The notes beneath the pieces were generated by a model. That model made no database searches, was not told the DNA's origin, and worked only from the letters and a program-made list of their open reading frames with translations. A stretch of DNA of 47,089 nucleotides from an uncultured Bacillota bacterium (lineage in GTDB: Bacteria; Bacillota; Clostridia; Lachnospirales; Lachnospiraceae): NCBI GenBank assembly GCA_958352855.1, contig CATWQE010000018.1, forward strand, positions 1-47,089, written 5' to 3'. Below are positions 38,868 through 47,089 of the stretch, piece after piece (position 1 is the first letter of the stretch; every line of letters begins with the position of its first letter). The position numbers were made by a program, and so were the translations under genes.

Positions 38868-39806
38868 CTATTTTACCAGATTTCTCAGCTTTTCCCCTTT
38901 TGCATACCGTCTCACGTTCTCTACTGCAATGTTCACCACATTTTCCAGCGTCTCCGGCAAATGATAGGAGCCGGAAATGTGTGGTGTCACAAAAGCGTTC
39001 GGAATATCCCAGATTCTGTGATCTTTAGGAAGTGGTTCTGGCGCTGTTACATCCAGGGCTGCTCCTGCCAGATGCCCTTGTTCCAATGCATCACACAAAT
39101 CTTCGGTACACACCACATCTCCACGTCCGCCATTTAACAAAAAGCTTCCCTCTTTCATCCTTCCTAAAAATTCTTTGTCTATCATTCCCCTGGTTTCCTC
39201 TGTGGCTGGCAGGAAGGATGCCACCACATCTGCCTTTGGAAGGAGTTCTTCCAAAGCATCCATGTTACGCAGCTCATCCATAACCTTCGGGCAGACTCCA
39301 GGACTACGCTTCATTCCAATCACATAAGCTCCCAGGGCATGTGCCAGAGCTGCAAAATGAGTGCCAATGTCCCCGGCTCCCAGCACCAGAATCAGAGAAT
39401 TTGTAATAGAGGTCACTTCTCCATGGTCTCCCCAGATATGTTGTTTTTGGTCATCCCGGTACAAATGCAGTTTTTTCTGCATGGTCAGAAGCATGGCAAA
39501 CATATGCTCAGACACCGCTTTTCCGTATGCCCCGGTGCTACAGGTAAGCAACGTATGTTTTCCCAGAATCCCTGGTGCAACATACGGGTCTGAGCCTGCA
39601 GAATTTAAGTGTATCCATTCCAGCTTCTTTGCTTCCCGAAGCCATGCAGGCGGTACATTTCCCAGAATCACATTAACCTCCTTTACCTGCTCTTTGGTAA
39701 TCCGGAAGATTTCTTCATAAATAATTTCCATTCCCTGTGCTGCTGCTTCCAGCCTTTCTTTCTGTTGGGATGTCATGGGAATCACTACCAGCATTTTTTT
39801 CTTCAT
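38868..39806 (-). CDS. D-2-hydroxyacid dehydrogenase family protein
   Basis: The 312-residue NAD(P)-dependent enzyme interconverts 2-oxo and D-2-hydroxy acids; substrate unknown. The nucleotide fold is marked by LILVLGAGDIGTHFA (about residue 138), followed by KRSPG. Catalytic Arg is in NGGRGDVV, Glu in APEPLP and His in FVTPHISG (about residue 280). The ATG at 39804-39806 has AGGAGG 7 bp upstream; one two codons earlier is too close. It follows sigH after 20 bp and may be co-transcribed. Confidence 0.88.
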   Translation of the reverse strand: MKKKMLVVIPMTSQQKERLEAAAQGMEIIYEEIFRITKEQVKEVNVILGNVPPAWLREAKKLEWIHLNSAGSDPYVAPGILGKHTLLTCSTGAYGKAVSEHMFAMLLTMQKKLHLYRDDQKQHIWGDHGEVTSITNSLILVLGAGDIGTHFAALAHALGAYVIGMKRSPGVCPKVMDELRNMDALEELLPKADVVASFLPATEETRGMIDKEFLGRMKEGSFLLNGGRGDVVCTEDLCDALEQGHLAGAALDVTAPEPLPKDHRIWDIPNAFVTPHISGSYHLPETLENVVNIAVENVRRYAKGEKLRNLVK

Positions 39807-39826
39807 TGCCATGCCTCCTGTTCTAT

Positions 39827-40429
39827 CTAGTGTAATTTCATTCCATGAATTTTATTTCGTATTCTCTGAAGCGCATTATCAATGGACTTTGGCTCCCGCT
39901 CCATCTGTCTGGCAATCTGTATATAATCTGCCCCTGCCAGATAAGCCTCCAGCACCTGATTCTCAAAAGGGCTGAGTTTTCCCTGAATCTCCTCCAGCAT
40001 ATGGTTCGCGCTCTCCTGTCCGATTACAATATCCTCAGGATTCTGCCACACTGTATCCTCTGCATTTTTCAGCGGGCTGTCCTCCTCACTAAGGGAAATA
40101 TAGGAGTTTAAAGGTCTGTGCTTTTGTCTGCCAGAAATCTCAATGGCTTTATACATCTGCCGCTCCACGCACAGATTTGCAAAGGTGGAAAAAGAAGCGT
40201 TTTTATGTGGACGGTATCCCCGCACTGCCTTAAACAGTCCAATCATACCCTCCTGAATTAAATCCTCCTGTTCTCCTCCAATTAAATACATGGCATGGGC
40301 TTTTTTCAGCACCATGCCTTTATATTTATCAATGAGATAGTCCTCCAGTCCTTCCCTTCCCTTATGAAGCAGCTCCAAAAGCTCTTCATCAGACAGTTGT
40401 TCATATTCTTCTACTTTCTGAATCTCCAT
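39827..40429 (-). CDS. sigH: RNA polymerase sigma-H factor
   Basis: Sigma-H directs early sporulation and transition-state genes. The 200-residue sigma-70-family protein has region 2 with ADAMYLIGG-like helix, EDLIQEGMIGLFKAV (about residues 53-67), SFSTFANLCVERQ, and region 4 with VLEAYLAGADYIQIARQMEREPKSIDNALQRI, with the spacing typical of SigH. The ATG overlaps the rlmB stop by one base. It is in the conserved cysE-cysS-mrnC-rlmB-sigH cluster, which supports the call. Confidence 0.92.
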   Translation of the reverse strand: MEIQKVEEYEQLSDEELLELLHKGREGLEDYLIDKYKGMVLKKAHAMYLIGGEQEDLIQEGMIGLFKAVRGYRPHKNASFSTFANLCVERQMYKAIEISGRQKHRPLNSYISLSEEDSPLKNAEDTVWQNPEDIVIGQESANHMLEEIQGKLSPFENQVLEAYLAGADYIQIARQMEREPKSIDNALQRIRNKIHGMKLH

Positions 40430-41178
40430 TATTTCCCCATTCTCTGCCTTACAATCTCATAGGCCAAAACTCCTGCTGCCACAGAAGCATTTAAAGAGTC
40501 AATGTCTCCCCGCATGGGAATGGATGCAATAAAATCACATTTTTCCCGAACCAGCTTGGAAACTCCGTCTCCTTCATTTCCAATCACCAGCCCCATAGGA
40601 CCTTTTAAATCTAAATCATACATCTGGGTTCCCCCCATATCTGCGCATACAAACCACATGCCCTGTTTTTTCAAATCATCAATGGTTCTTGCCAGATTAG
40701 TTACCTTTGCCACTGGCGTATAATGCAGCGCCCCTGCAGAAGTTCTGGCTACTGTAGCGGTAAGTCCCACAGCGCGGTTTTTCGGTATAATCACACCATG
40801 AGCCCCTGCCAGATTGGCAGTACGGATAATGGCTCCCAGGTTGTGTGGGTCTTCGATATTATCCAAAAGCAGAATAAACGGTGGTTCTCCCTTTGCTTTT
40901 GCCGCTTCCAGAATATCCTCCACCTCTGCATAATCATATGCTGCGGTCATGGCAATCACGCCCTGGTGCTTCCCTGTTTCAGAAAGCTGGTCCAGACGTT
41001 CCTTTTTCACAAACTTCACCATGGTATCCCGTTTTTTTGCTTCTCTTAAAATAGTTCTCACAGGGCCATCCTCACAATGCTCCTGCACAAATAATTTATC
41101 CACTGCTTTTCCGGAACGGAAGGCTTCCAGCACTGCATTTCTGCCCTCTACCTTTGTCTCCTGGAATTTATTTTCCAT
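40429..41178 (-). CDS. rlmB: 23S rRNA (guanosine-2'-O-)-methyltransferase RlmB
   Basis: This SpoU/TrmH-family enzyme methylates the 2'-OH of a conserved 23S rRNA guanosine using S-adenosylmethionine. The 249-residue protein has the substrate-binding domain (GRNAVLEAFRSG at residues 12-23) and the knotted catalytic domain with LLDNIEDPHNLGAIIRTA (about 104-121), LVIGNEGDGVS and IPMRGDIDSLNASVAAGVL. It overlaps the mrnC end by 11 bp and the sigH start by 1 bp. Confidence 0.92.
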   Translation of the reverse strand: MENKFQETKVEGRNAVLEAFRSGKAVDKLFVQEHCEDGPVRTILREAKKRDTMVKFVKKERLDQLSETGKHQGVIAMTAAYDYAEVEDILEAAKAKGEPPFILLLDNIEDPHNLGAIIRTANLAGAHGVIIPKNRAVGLTATVARTSAGALHYTPVAKVTNLARTIDDLKKQGMWFVCADMGGTQMYDLDLKGPMGLVIGNEGDGVSKLVREKCDFIASIPMRGDIDSLNASVAAGVLAYEIVRQRMGK

Positions 41179-41602
41179 CCTGTTCTACCTCTCTTATTCC
41201 TATTTTCATAAGCTCCAGCATACGCTCCCACTGCTCTGTCAGATACAGATATCCCATCAGCGCCTCACAGCCTGTAGCCCTTCGGTAATCCGACATGGTA
41301 GCATTTTTTGCCATGGTGGCAGCTTTTGCATTTCTGCCACGTTTAAATACGCTCATTTCTTCTTCTGTCAAATATGGTTTCAGTGTTTCTATCATGGCAG
41401 ACTGAGCAGATGCCTTGACCAGCCTGCTTGCTCTTTGGTGCAGCTTCTTTACCTGGGTATTTCCCCGTTCCACCAGAACCGTCCGAACCACCAGTTCATA
41501 AATGGCATCTCCAATATAAGCCAGTGTCAGAGGAGAGTAGGTTTTCATATCCTGGGTTTTTAAATCAAAGGTTTCTTTTAAAAATGTTAAGCCCTTTTCC
41601 AT
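41168..41602 (-). CDS. mrnC: Mini-ribonuclease III
   Basis: MrnC is an RNase III catalytic domain without a double-stranded-RNA-binding domain; it matures 23S rRNA in Firmicutes. The 144-residue protein has the metal-binding signature LAYIGDAIYELVVR (about residues 27-40), then HQRAS-like HQRASRLVKASAQS and GYLYLTEQWERM. It overlaps cysS by 16 bp. GAGAGGGTG precedes the ATG. Confidence 0.92.
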   Translation of the reverse strand: MEKGLTFLKETFDLKTQDMKTYSPLTLAYIGDAIYELVVRTVLVERGNTQVKKLHQRASRLVKASAQSAMIETLKPYLTEEEMSVFKRGRNAKAATMAKNATMSDYRRATGCEALMGYLYLTEQWERMLELMKIGIREVEQDGK

Positions 41603-42993
41603 TGTACACCCTCTCTTGTATCTTTCAGAATAATGCCCATAGCTGCCAGCTCATCACGAATCTCATCTGCCCGCTTAAAGTTTTTCTCTTTTCTGGCTGC
41701 CTGGCGCTCTGCAATAAGCCTTTCAACCTCTTCATCCAGAACTTCTGCTTCTTTATTCACCAGAAGTCCCATGACGTCACTTAAATGCACAATAGTATCC
41801 AGCAGATACTTCACAAAGACCTCTGTACTTTCCCCATCTGCCTTTGTATTGGCAAATTTTACCAGTTCAAAAATAGCGGCAATGGCATCTGCAGTATTAA
41901 AATCATCCTCCATAGCCTCTTCGTATTTTTTCACCAGCGCCTGAACTTCTTTGGTAAGCTCCTGCTCATTCTCTGTCATTTCTGTTTTTGCCGCTGTTTC
42001 CAGAAGATGCTTCATCTGTTCCACACAGGTAATAATTCTCTCCAGCGCGTTCTTGGAGGATTCCATAAGCTCTGCGCTGAAGTTTAATGGACTTCTGTAA
42101 TGAGCGTTGAGCATAAAGAAGCGGAGGACCTGGAGGTCATACTTTTCTCCGATTTCCCTTACTGTGAAGAAATTTCCCAGGGATTTGGACATTTTCCGGT
42201 TATCAATATTTAAGAACGCATTGTGCATCCAATATCTTGCAAACTGCTTTCCATTGCAGCACTCAGACTGTGCAATTTCATTTTCATGATGAGGGAACAC
42301 CAGATCCTCCCCTCCGGCATGAATGTCAATTTCTTCTCCCAGATATTTCTTGGACATCACAGAGCATTCAATGTGCCACCCCGGACGTCCCTCACTCCAT
42401 GGAGATACCCAGAACGGCTCTCCTTCTTTTTTCGGTTTCCAGAGAACGAAATCCAGCGGGTCTTCCTTCTGGTCCTCTCCTGATACCTGTAAAGATCTGA
42501 ATCCAGACTGCAGGTCCTCCAGATTTTTATGAGACAGCTTTCCATATTCCTTGAAATTTTTCACCCGGAAATATACCGTTCCGTTGACTTCATAGGCAAA
42601 GCCTTTGTCCATCAAAGTCTGAATCATATCAATCATGCCCTGGATTTCCTGGGTTGCCAGAGGATGGGTGGTGGCTTCCTTCACATTCATGTCTGCCATA
42701 TCTTTTTTGCATTCCTTAATGTAACGGGTAGAAATCTCTTCTGCGCTTACCCCTTCTTCCACTGCTTTTGCAATAATTTTATCATCTACGTCAGTAAAGT
42801 TTGATACATAGTTCACTTCATAGCCTTTGTACTCCATGTATCTGCGGACAGTATCAAACACAATCATAGGTCTTGCATTTCCAATGTGGATAAAATTGTA
42901 GACCGTTGGTCCGCACACATACATTTTTACCTTTCCTTCTTCTAATGGGACAAATTCTTCTTTTCTTTTTGTTAATGTGTTATAAATTTTCAT
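41587..42993 (-). CDS. cysS: Cysteinyl-tRNA synthetase
   Basis: CysS charges tRNA-Cys. The 468-residue class I synthetase has the first zinc Cys and HIGH-type motif in CGPTVYNFIHIGNARP (about residues 27-42), the zinc-site segment GWHIECSVMSKKYLG, and KMSKSLGNF (about 266). The ATG at 42991-42993 is at better distance from AAGGAG than one two codons earlier. It overlaps cysE by 14 bp and is controlled by the same cysteine T-box. Confidence 0.95.
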   Translation of the reverse strand: MKIYNTLTKRKEEFVPLEEGKVKMYVCGPTVYNFIHIGNARPMIVFDTVRRYMEYKGYEVNYVSNFTDVDDKIIAKAVEEGVSAEEISTRYIKECKKDMADMNVKEATTHPLATQEIQGMIDMIQTLMDKGFAYEVNGTVYFRVKNFKEYGKLSHKNLEDLQSGFRSLQVSGEDQKEDPLDFVLWKPKKEGEPFWVSPWSEGRPGWHIECSVMSKKYLGEEIDIHAGGEDLVFPHHENEIAQSECCNGKQFARYWMHNAFLNIDNRKMSKSLGNFFTVREIGEKYDLQVLRFFMLNAHYRSPLNFSAELMESSKNALERIITCVEQMKHLLETAAKTEMTENEQELTKEVQALVKKYEEAMEDDFNTADAIAAIFELVKFANTKADGESTEVFVKYLLDTIVHLSDVMGLLVNKEAEVLDEEVERLIAERQAARKEKNFKRADEIRDELAAMGIILKDTREGVQWKRA

Positions 42994-43720
42994 TTGCATT
43001 TACTCCTTTTTTCATATTTTGTTCTGCAAGCTCTCTTGCCCTGCGGCATTTTTCTTCTCTTTCCTGCATATCCTTCAGTTCATAGCTTACCTTTTGAAGT
43101 TCAGAACGAAGCTGTTCATTTTCACGCTGGAGATAATGAATATCGTCCAGGGTTGGGTCTGGCAGATGAATCTGGTCCATATCCACTCTTGGCACTTTTT
43201 GATTCTCTTTTTTTACCACACGCCCCGGAACGCCTACGACTGTACAGTTAGGCGGCACTTCCTCCAGAACCACGCTTCCTGCTCCTATTTTCGAATTTTC
43301 TCCAATGGTAAAGGAACCCAGAATCTTTGCGCCTGCACTGACCATAACATTATTTTTTAAGGTTGGATGACGTTTTCCTGTTTCTTTTCCGGTTCCCCCT
43401 AAGGTGACTCCCTGATACAAGGTAACATTGTCTCCGATAATGGTTGTCTCTCCAATGATAACTCCGGCTCCATGGTCAATAAAAAGTCCCTTTCCAATCT
43501 TCGCTCCCGGATGAATTTCAATTCCCGTCTTTCTGGCAGCTCTCTGGGAAATCCACCGCGCAAGAAAGTAATGTCCTTTCTCATATAGCTTGTGCGCTTT
43601 TCTGTATTGTATCATAACACGAAAGCTGGGGTACAGCAAAACTTCTAATGGAGTCTTAATTGCCGGATCGCGTTCCTGAATCACCTGAAACTCTTCCTTA
43701 ATATGAGTAATAAATCCCAT
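42980..43720 (-). CDS. cysE: Serine O-acetyltransferase with coiled-coil C-terminal tail
   Basis: CysE makes O-acetylserine from serine and acetyl-CoA, the first committed step of cysteine synthesis. The 246-residue protein has an N-terminal helical part, then the left-handed beta-helix with IHPGAKIGKGLFIDHGAG and the catalytic-site segment GVTLGGTGKETGKRHPT. After PGRVVKK (about residue 168), a charged heptad-like region (ENEQLRSELQKVSYELKDMQ) forms a C-terminal extension of about 60 residues. The ATG at 43718-43720 has AAAGGAAG upstream. It is first in the T-box-controlled operon. Confidence 0.93.
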   Translation of the reverse strand: MGFITHIKEEFQVIQERDPAIKTPLEVLLYPSFRVMIQYRKAHKLYEKGHYFLARWISQRAARKTGIEIHPGAKIGKGLFIDHGAGVIIGETTIIGDNVTLYQGVTLGGTGKETGKRHPTLKNNVMVSAGAKILGSFTIGENSKIGAGSVVLEEVPPNCTVVGVPGRVVKKENQKVPRVDMDQIHLPDPTLDDIHYLQRENEQLRSELQKVSYELKDMQEREEKCRRARELAEQNMKKGVNANENL

Positions 43721-43763
43721 GTCACACTTCCTTTCCCTGTATGCCAAAACCTCTGTACCAAAT

Positions 43764-43801
43764 AAAAAAGTCCCTACACTGCATTTATACAGTATAGAGA
43801 C
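43764..43801 (-). terminator. T-box terminator
   Basis: Minus-strand GTCTCTATACTG pairs with CAGTGTAGGGAC around an 8-nt loop, followed by T6. It follows the conserved T-box sequence and is the OFF-state terminator of the cysE leader. Confidence 0.9.
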
Positions 43802-43983
43802 GAATTACTCCGCGGTTCCACTCTATTTGAAGACACAATTTCTGTCTGCCACTCTTTTGTCTGTAACGCTGACTGGCGGATTCCGGCTGTATCTGATATC
43901 TGCATAAAAATCAGATAGTCACCGAATCAGCTCCCGGATGCACCTTCTCAGATTTCTTTTAAGACAGCTTTCAGCCGGTGACT
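43764..43983 (-). ncRNA. T-box leader sensing uncharged tRNA-Cys
   Basis: The conserved T-box AGAGTGGAACCGCGG lies at 43810-43824 (minus strand), between the stem regions and the terminator. Stem I is closed by AGTCACCG (43976-43983) with CGGTGACT (43917-43924). On its 3' side the segment GAAGGTGCATCC places TGC (43940-43942), a Cys codon, at the specifier position. This fits the downstream genes cysE and cysS. Uncharged tRNA-Cys should prevent terminator formation and turn the operon on. Confidence 0.92.
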
Positions 43984-44048
43984 GTCTCTCTCTGGAAAAG
44001 AAAAACCCTGATACTCTTTCCGTTCTTAGCCTTTTCTTATCTCTTCTT

Positions 44049-44077
44049 AGTTTATGCATAAATGGAAGATTTGTCAA
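44049..44077 (-). promoter_or_regulatory. Promoter of the cysE operon
   Basis: TTGACA (44072-44077), 17 bp, TAAACT (44049-44054) on the minus strand, giving a leader of about 320 nt before cysE. Confidence 0.88.
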
Positions 44078-44101
44078 TGCGTAATTTTTACCTTCAATAA
44101 A

Positions 44102-45436
44102 CTAACCATTCATGGCTCTCCTCACTTCCCTTTTATAAACGTGCCACATTACTGTTGTAGAGAACAGCGCCACTGCCAGCCGCCCCATCATATTGCTGAC
44201 CCATATGGCATTGGTTCCCAGGTTTTCTGACAGCATCCACGCAAGTCCTACATTCAGGAGCAGGAATACCAGTGTACTCACAAGAAATAATTTCATCCGG
44301 CCAAACCCCCGAAGCAGGCTTTCCATGACATATTCCACCCCGGTAAGCAGATAAGCAAAAACAGAACAGGACAAGTAATGACAGGCAAAAAGAAAGCCTT
44401 CCGGACATTCTGTTTCTTTGAGAAACCAGGATACCACACTCCCTGGCTTCCACAGAAAAACCGCATCCATAAGCAAAATATAGCCAAGGGCCAGAACCAT
44501 GGTAAACCTTGCAGCCTCCCCTATGCGCTGATACTGCATGGCTCCACGATTGGAAGAGCCGAACATGGATAAGCTTTGGGAAAGCCCTACAACCGGCATC
44601 AAACCAAAGGAAGTAATCCGAAGTATCACTACATATCCGCTGGAAATCTCTGTACCAAAGGAATTAATCAATGTCTGCATCAAAGCTCCGCCAAAGGTAA
44701 GGGCAAACTGCTGAAACATAGAAGGAATAGAAATTCCCAGAATTCTCACAAGAAGCCCTCTCTCCACTGGTTTCCAATCTTCTGGCAGCGCCCTCAGCCT
44801 TTTTCTTAAAATATACCAGCTTCCCAGCATTCCTGCTGCCTGGGCAATTACCGTTGCCAGGGCTGCTCCCTCTGTTCCCATTCCCCAAAAACGGATGAGA
44901 CTGTAATCCAGGACAATATTTATCACACTGCTGGCTGCAGAAAGAACCAGAATACTTTTTGAATCCCCCATAGCCAGAATCGCGGAATTGCTGATAGACT
45001 GAAGAAACAGAAAAAGAATCCCTGCCATATAAAGAACAAAATATTGCTCTGTTGCCTGATATAATTCTTCCGGAAGCCCAATAGCGGCAAAAATTTCCTT
45101 TCGGAAAAAAATCACCCCGACGCTGATTCCCACTGCTGTAAAAGCACTGAAAATCAGCATCTGTCTCACACCTTTTTTAATCACGCCATAGGTTTTCCGC
45201 CCCATGGCATCCGAAAAAAGCATCTGCCCTCCCAGTTCCAAACCGCCGCACACAATGGTAGTAATATTGATAATCGTGCCTGCATTCCCTACTGCAGATA
45301 ACATATCTGCTCCCAGCATTCTTCCTACAATCAACGTATCACACAGATTGTAAAACTGCTGTGTCAGAAGACTTAGAATAATCGGTATGGCAAACACAAC
45401 GAGACTTTTTTTGCAGGAATCCTTTAACATATCCAT
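44102..45436 (-). CDS. MATE family efflux transporter
   Basis: This 444-residue, twelve-helix transporter has the same fold as the plus-strand MATE protein at 23571-24929 but is clearly a different paralogue. The two halves begin with SLVVFAIPIILSLLTQQFYN and LLVRILGISIPSMFQQFALT. GGGAGAATTTAAGAA precedes the ATG. It is read toward the cysE leader and lies 28 bp after the DUF3307 gene, so it may share its transcript. Substrate unknown. Confidence 0.9.
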   Translation of the reverse strand: MDMLKDSCKKSLVVFAIPIILSLLTQQFYNLCDTLIVGRMLGADMLSAVGNAGTIINITTIVCGGLELGGQMLFSDAMGRKTYGVIKKGVRQMLIFSAFTAVGISVGVIFFRKEIFAAIGLPEELYQATEQYFVLYMAGILFLFLQSISNSAILAMGDSKSILVLSAASSVINIVLDYSLIRFWGMGTEGAALATVIAQAAGMLGSWYILRKRLRALPEDWKPVERGLLVRILGISIPSMFQQFALTFGGALMQTLINSFGTEISSGYVVILRITSFGLMPVVGLSQSLSMFGSSNRGAMQYQRIGEAARFTMVLALGYILLMDAVFLWKPGSVVSWFLKETECPEGFLFACHYLSCSVFAYLLTGVEYVMESLLRGFGRMKLFLVSTLVFLLLNVGLAWMLSENLGTNAIWVSNMMGRLAVALFSTTVMWHVYKREVRRAMNG

Positions 45437-45464
45437 TTCTTAAATTCTCCCTTTAAAACCATTT

Positions 45465-46169
45465 TTAAATCTGGCAGAGCCAGACGCATACAAAAGCAAT
45501 CAAGGAACTAAGCAACGTTCCAACAATATATTTTTCTGCAAAATCCTGGTTTTCCAACTGTTTATACCTAGCAAAACTTTTTGCAGTTAAAACAAACCCA
45601 ATTGCTGCAAACTGTCCCATATTTCCAAGCACCAGGATAATTTCCCGCTCTAAAATCCCAATCCAGGAACCAATTCCTGTCCCGACATTCTTTTGTTGAT
45701 TCTTTCCTGTTCCAGGTATAGAATGAAATACCATTGCAATAAAAATAGAAGCAGGTTTCCAGCATACCAGAAAACCAAGAAACGGCATAAGCATGCCTGA
45801 AATCATATCTCCTTTTTCAGAAATCCCCGCTGAAATCAACAGGGAAAGGATATACAGCAGCCCTATATGTAATCCCTGGTCTATCAAAAATAAGATAGCT
45901 TCCTTTTGAAACCATTTTCTATTACTGGCTACGGTCTTTCCTTTATCTATCCCGCCATGAATGATACTCGCAATTCCTGCAACACTTAATTTTGCCCACC
46001 AGGTACCATTTTCACAAAAAAGTATCAGTATTCCCAAAAGAACAATGAAATAAATAAAACAATGAAGTATTAAAATTCGCCATTTCTTTCCTTTTTCTTT
46101 TGCCATTTTATCAGACTGAAAATAAAAATCTCCCAGAACATGACCCACGCAAAGTAATTTAAATACCAT
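45465..46169 (-). CDS. DUF3307 family membrane protein
   Basis: This 234-residue protein has about six to seven membrane helices. The N-terminal VGHVLGDFYFQSDKMAKEK (residues about 8-26) is the hallmark of DUF3307 proteins, which have no established function. It is followed by a helix with HCFIYFIVLL and by IHGGIDKGK. AGAAGGAGTACAGGAG precedes the ATG, which overlaps the SatD-like gene by 11 bp. DUF3307 and SatD-like genes often occur together, as here. Confidence 0.85.
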   Translation of the reverse strand: MVFKLLCVGHVLGDFYFQSDKMAKEKGKKWRILILHCFIYFIVLLGILILFCENGTWWAKLSVAGIASIIHGGIDKGKTVASNRKWFQKEAILFLIDQGLHIGLLYILSLLISAGISEKGDMISGMLMPFLGFLVCWKPASIFIAMVFHSIPGTGKNQQKNVGTGIGSWIGILEREIILVLGNMGQFAAIGFVLTAKSFARYKQLENQDFAEKYIVGTLLSSLIAFVCVWLCQI

Positions 46170-47040
46170 ATCTCCTGTACTCCTTCTCTAAAAACTGCAG
46201 CGCCATATAATCCATATTTCGAATTTGTATCACATGTCCTCTTTTAATCAATTTATCTGCATTCTGCCTTTTACAGGCCAAAATATCTGCAATACACTTG
46301 CTCATATTTCTTTTTATCAGAACCTCTTCGCCCTGTGTGTATATTCCATTTATCTCTACTTCCTCCATTACTTTCAGCAAGTCTTCCTGTGGAATCTCCA
46401 GCATATTTGTTTCCTGAAGAGTCATTTTTCTTGCAGTTAAAAAATCCTTATGTTCCATACTATAATGATATTTTAAATCCACAAGTCTGCCCAACATCCA
46501 TGGTTCCAGATGTAGTGCTGTTTTTTTCGCAAAAGGATACAAAAGTTCCATAAGAAGCAATGTCAGATTTTGCATAACGCTCTGTTGTTCTTTCAACACA
46601 CCGGATGCATTGATTAAATAATTTGCCATTTCTTCTTTCCCTTCAAACACAATGCTATAACGCTGCATCTGTGTTCTATGAATTTCTTCTATGGCATAAC
46701 GCGCCTTGTGATAAGCAGGTCCATCCTGCATTGTAGATAATCCATTTTCTGGATCCAGTTTGATATTCCACTCTCCCATGCCAATTCCTGCGCGAATTTT
46801 AACCGGAAACATCATAATTTCAAAAAGTCGGAGATAGAGTACCGCAGCTGTTGTATCATGAAACAATCCCTGAATTTCATCTCCACCGCTAAATGTCATG
46901 GAAAATTCCATGGCTTTCTGAAAAGCCTGGTTTAAACATTCCATACATTCCCACATAAAATCCTGGATTTTATTTCTGTCTGTCACATTATAGGCTCTGG
47001 ATTTTTCGATATCGATAATAAGTGAAGTATACGTTTTCAT
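46159..47040 (-). CDS. SatD-like family protein
   Basis: The 293-residue protein starts with SLIIDIEKSRAY and has TFSGGDEIQGLF (about residue 55) and KIRAGIGMGEW, recalling the SatD family, a soluble relative of nucleotidyl cyclases. A C-terminal helix-turn-helix-like region (about 200-250) may bind DNA. The ATG at 47038-47040 has GAGGAGGAAGAAAG upstream; an open frame continues 12 codons further. It overlaps the DUF3307 gene. SatD was named from an acid-tolerance locus of Streptococcus; function here is unknown. Confidence 0.75.
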   Translation of the reverse strand: MKTYTSLIIDIEKSRAYNVTDRNKIQDFMWECMECLNQAFQKAMEFSMTFSGGDEIQGLFHDTTAAVLYLRLFEIMMFPVKIRAGIGMGEWNIKLDPENGLSTMQDGPAYHKARYAIEEIHRTQMQRYSIVFEGKEEMANYLINASGVLKEQQSVMQNLTLLLMELLYPFAKKTALHLEPWMLGRLVDLKYHYSMEHKDFLTARKMTLQETNMLEIPQEDLLKVMEEVEINGIYTQGEEVLIKRNMSKCIADILACKRQNADKLIKRGHVIQIRNMDYMALQFLEKEYRRYGI

Positions 47041-47089
47041 GCTTTCTTCCTCCTCACTGTCTTTAGTATATCCCATCCGCCCCCTAGAT

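Noticed and set aside
40949..41563. A 204-codon plus-strand open frame
   Set aside because: It is antisense to rlmB and mrnC, both of which have clear motifs and ribosome-binding sites.
23571..45436. The two MATE genes as recent duplicates
   Set aside because: Their helices align only in general pattern and differ in most residues, so they are old paralogues.

Overview
The window reads as chromosome of a spore-forming, low-to-moderate-GC Clostridia, most like Lachnospiraceae (Blautia-like; the genus is a guess). The reasons are the complete spoIIIAA-AH operon, cotJABC, sigH, an Asp23-nusB-xseA operon, a T-box leader in front of cysE-cysS, and strong Shine-Dalgarno sequences. No phage, plasmid, insertion sequence, rRNA or CRISPR was found. 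Most genes are on the minus strand; the exception is 21.0-24.9 kb (cotJABC, an iron-sulfur aldo/keto reductase and a MATE transporter).

Layout. 0-2.1 kb: asp23-nusB-xseA (xseA runs off the left edge). 2.2-3.1 kb: an unrecognised cysteine-rich protein, possibly U32-like. 3.2-6.45 kb: an AT-rich islet of four small genes (GNAT acetyltransferase, two unknowns, a nucleoside phosphorylase relative) bracketed by two direct copies of an unusual intergenic array. 6.5-12.9 kb: prfC and the eight-gene spoIIIA operon. 13-17.8 kb: Sfp-type phosphopantetheinyl transferase, UvrD-like helicase, gltX, a stand-alone VOC-like domain and an acyl carrier protein. 17.8-20.9 kb: FtsW/RodA/SpoVE protein and a membrane glycerophosphodiesterase. 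24.9-26.4 kb: guanine deaminase behind a variant purine riboswitch. 26.4-32.4 kb: HTH-Uma2 protein, a response regulator/ABC transporter/histidine kinase operon, and an AlbA_2/Schlafen-type ATPase gene with a 42-bp near-palindrome over its promoter. 33-38.6 kb: uracil-type permease, a lipoprotein, uxaC and its LacI-type regulator. 38.7-44.1 kb: tRNA-Thr(GGT), a D-2-hydroxyacid dehydrogenase, and sigH-rlmB-mrnC-cysS-cysE behind a cysteine T-box. 44.1-47.1 kb: MATE transporter, DUF3307 membrane protein and SatD-like protein.

The two most interesting signals are non-coding. First, arrays at about 3205-3530 and 6134-6450 are chains of complementary arms with core spacings of 52, 52, 53, 52 and 52 bp, identical in both copies, so they align without gaps at an offset of 2904 bp. 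They are diverged yet colinear, and one stem shows a compensatory change. Second, the guanine deaminase leader has a compact purine-type aptamer with both helical arms shortened and U at the position equivalent to A73. It is wired so that ligand binding should block a terminator, giving a predicted ON switch for a guanine-degrading enzyme.

All calls come from reading the sequence; family names rest on recognised motifs, and no database search was run.
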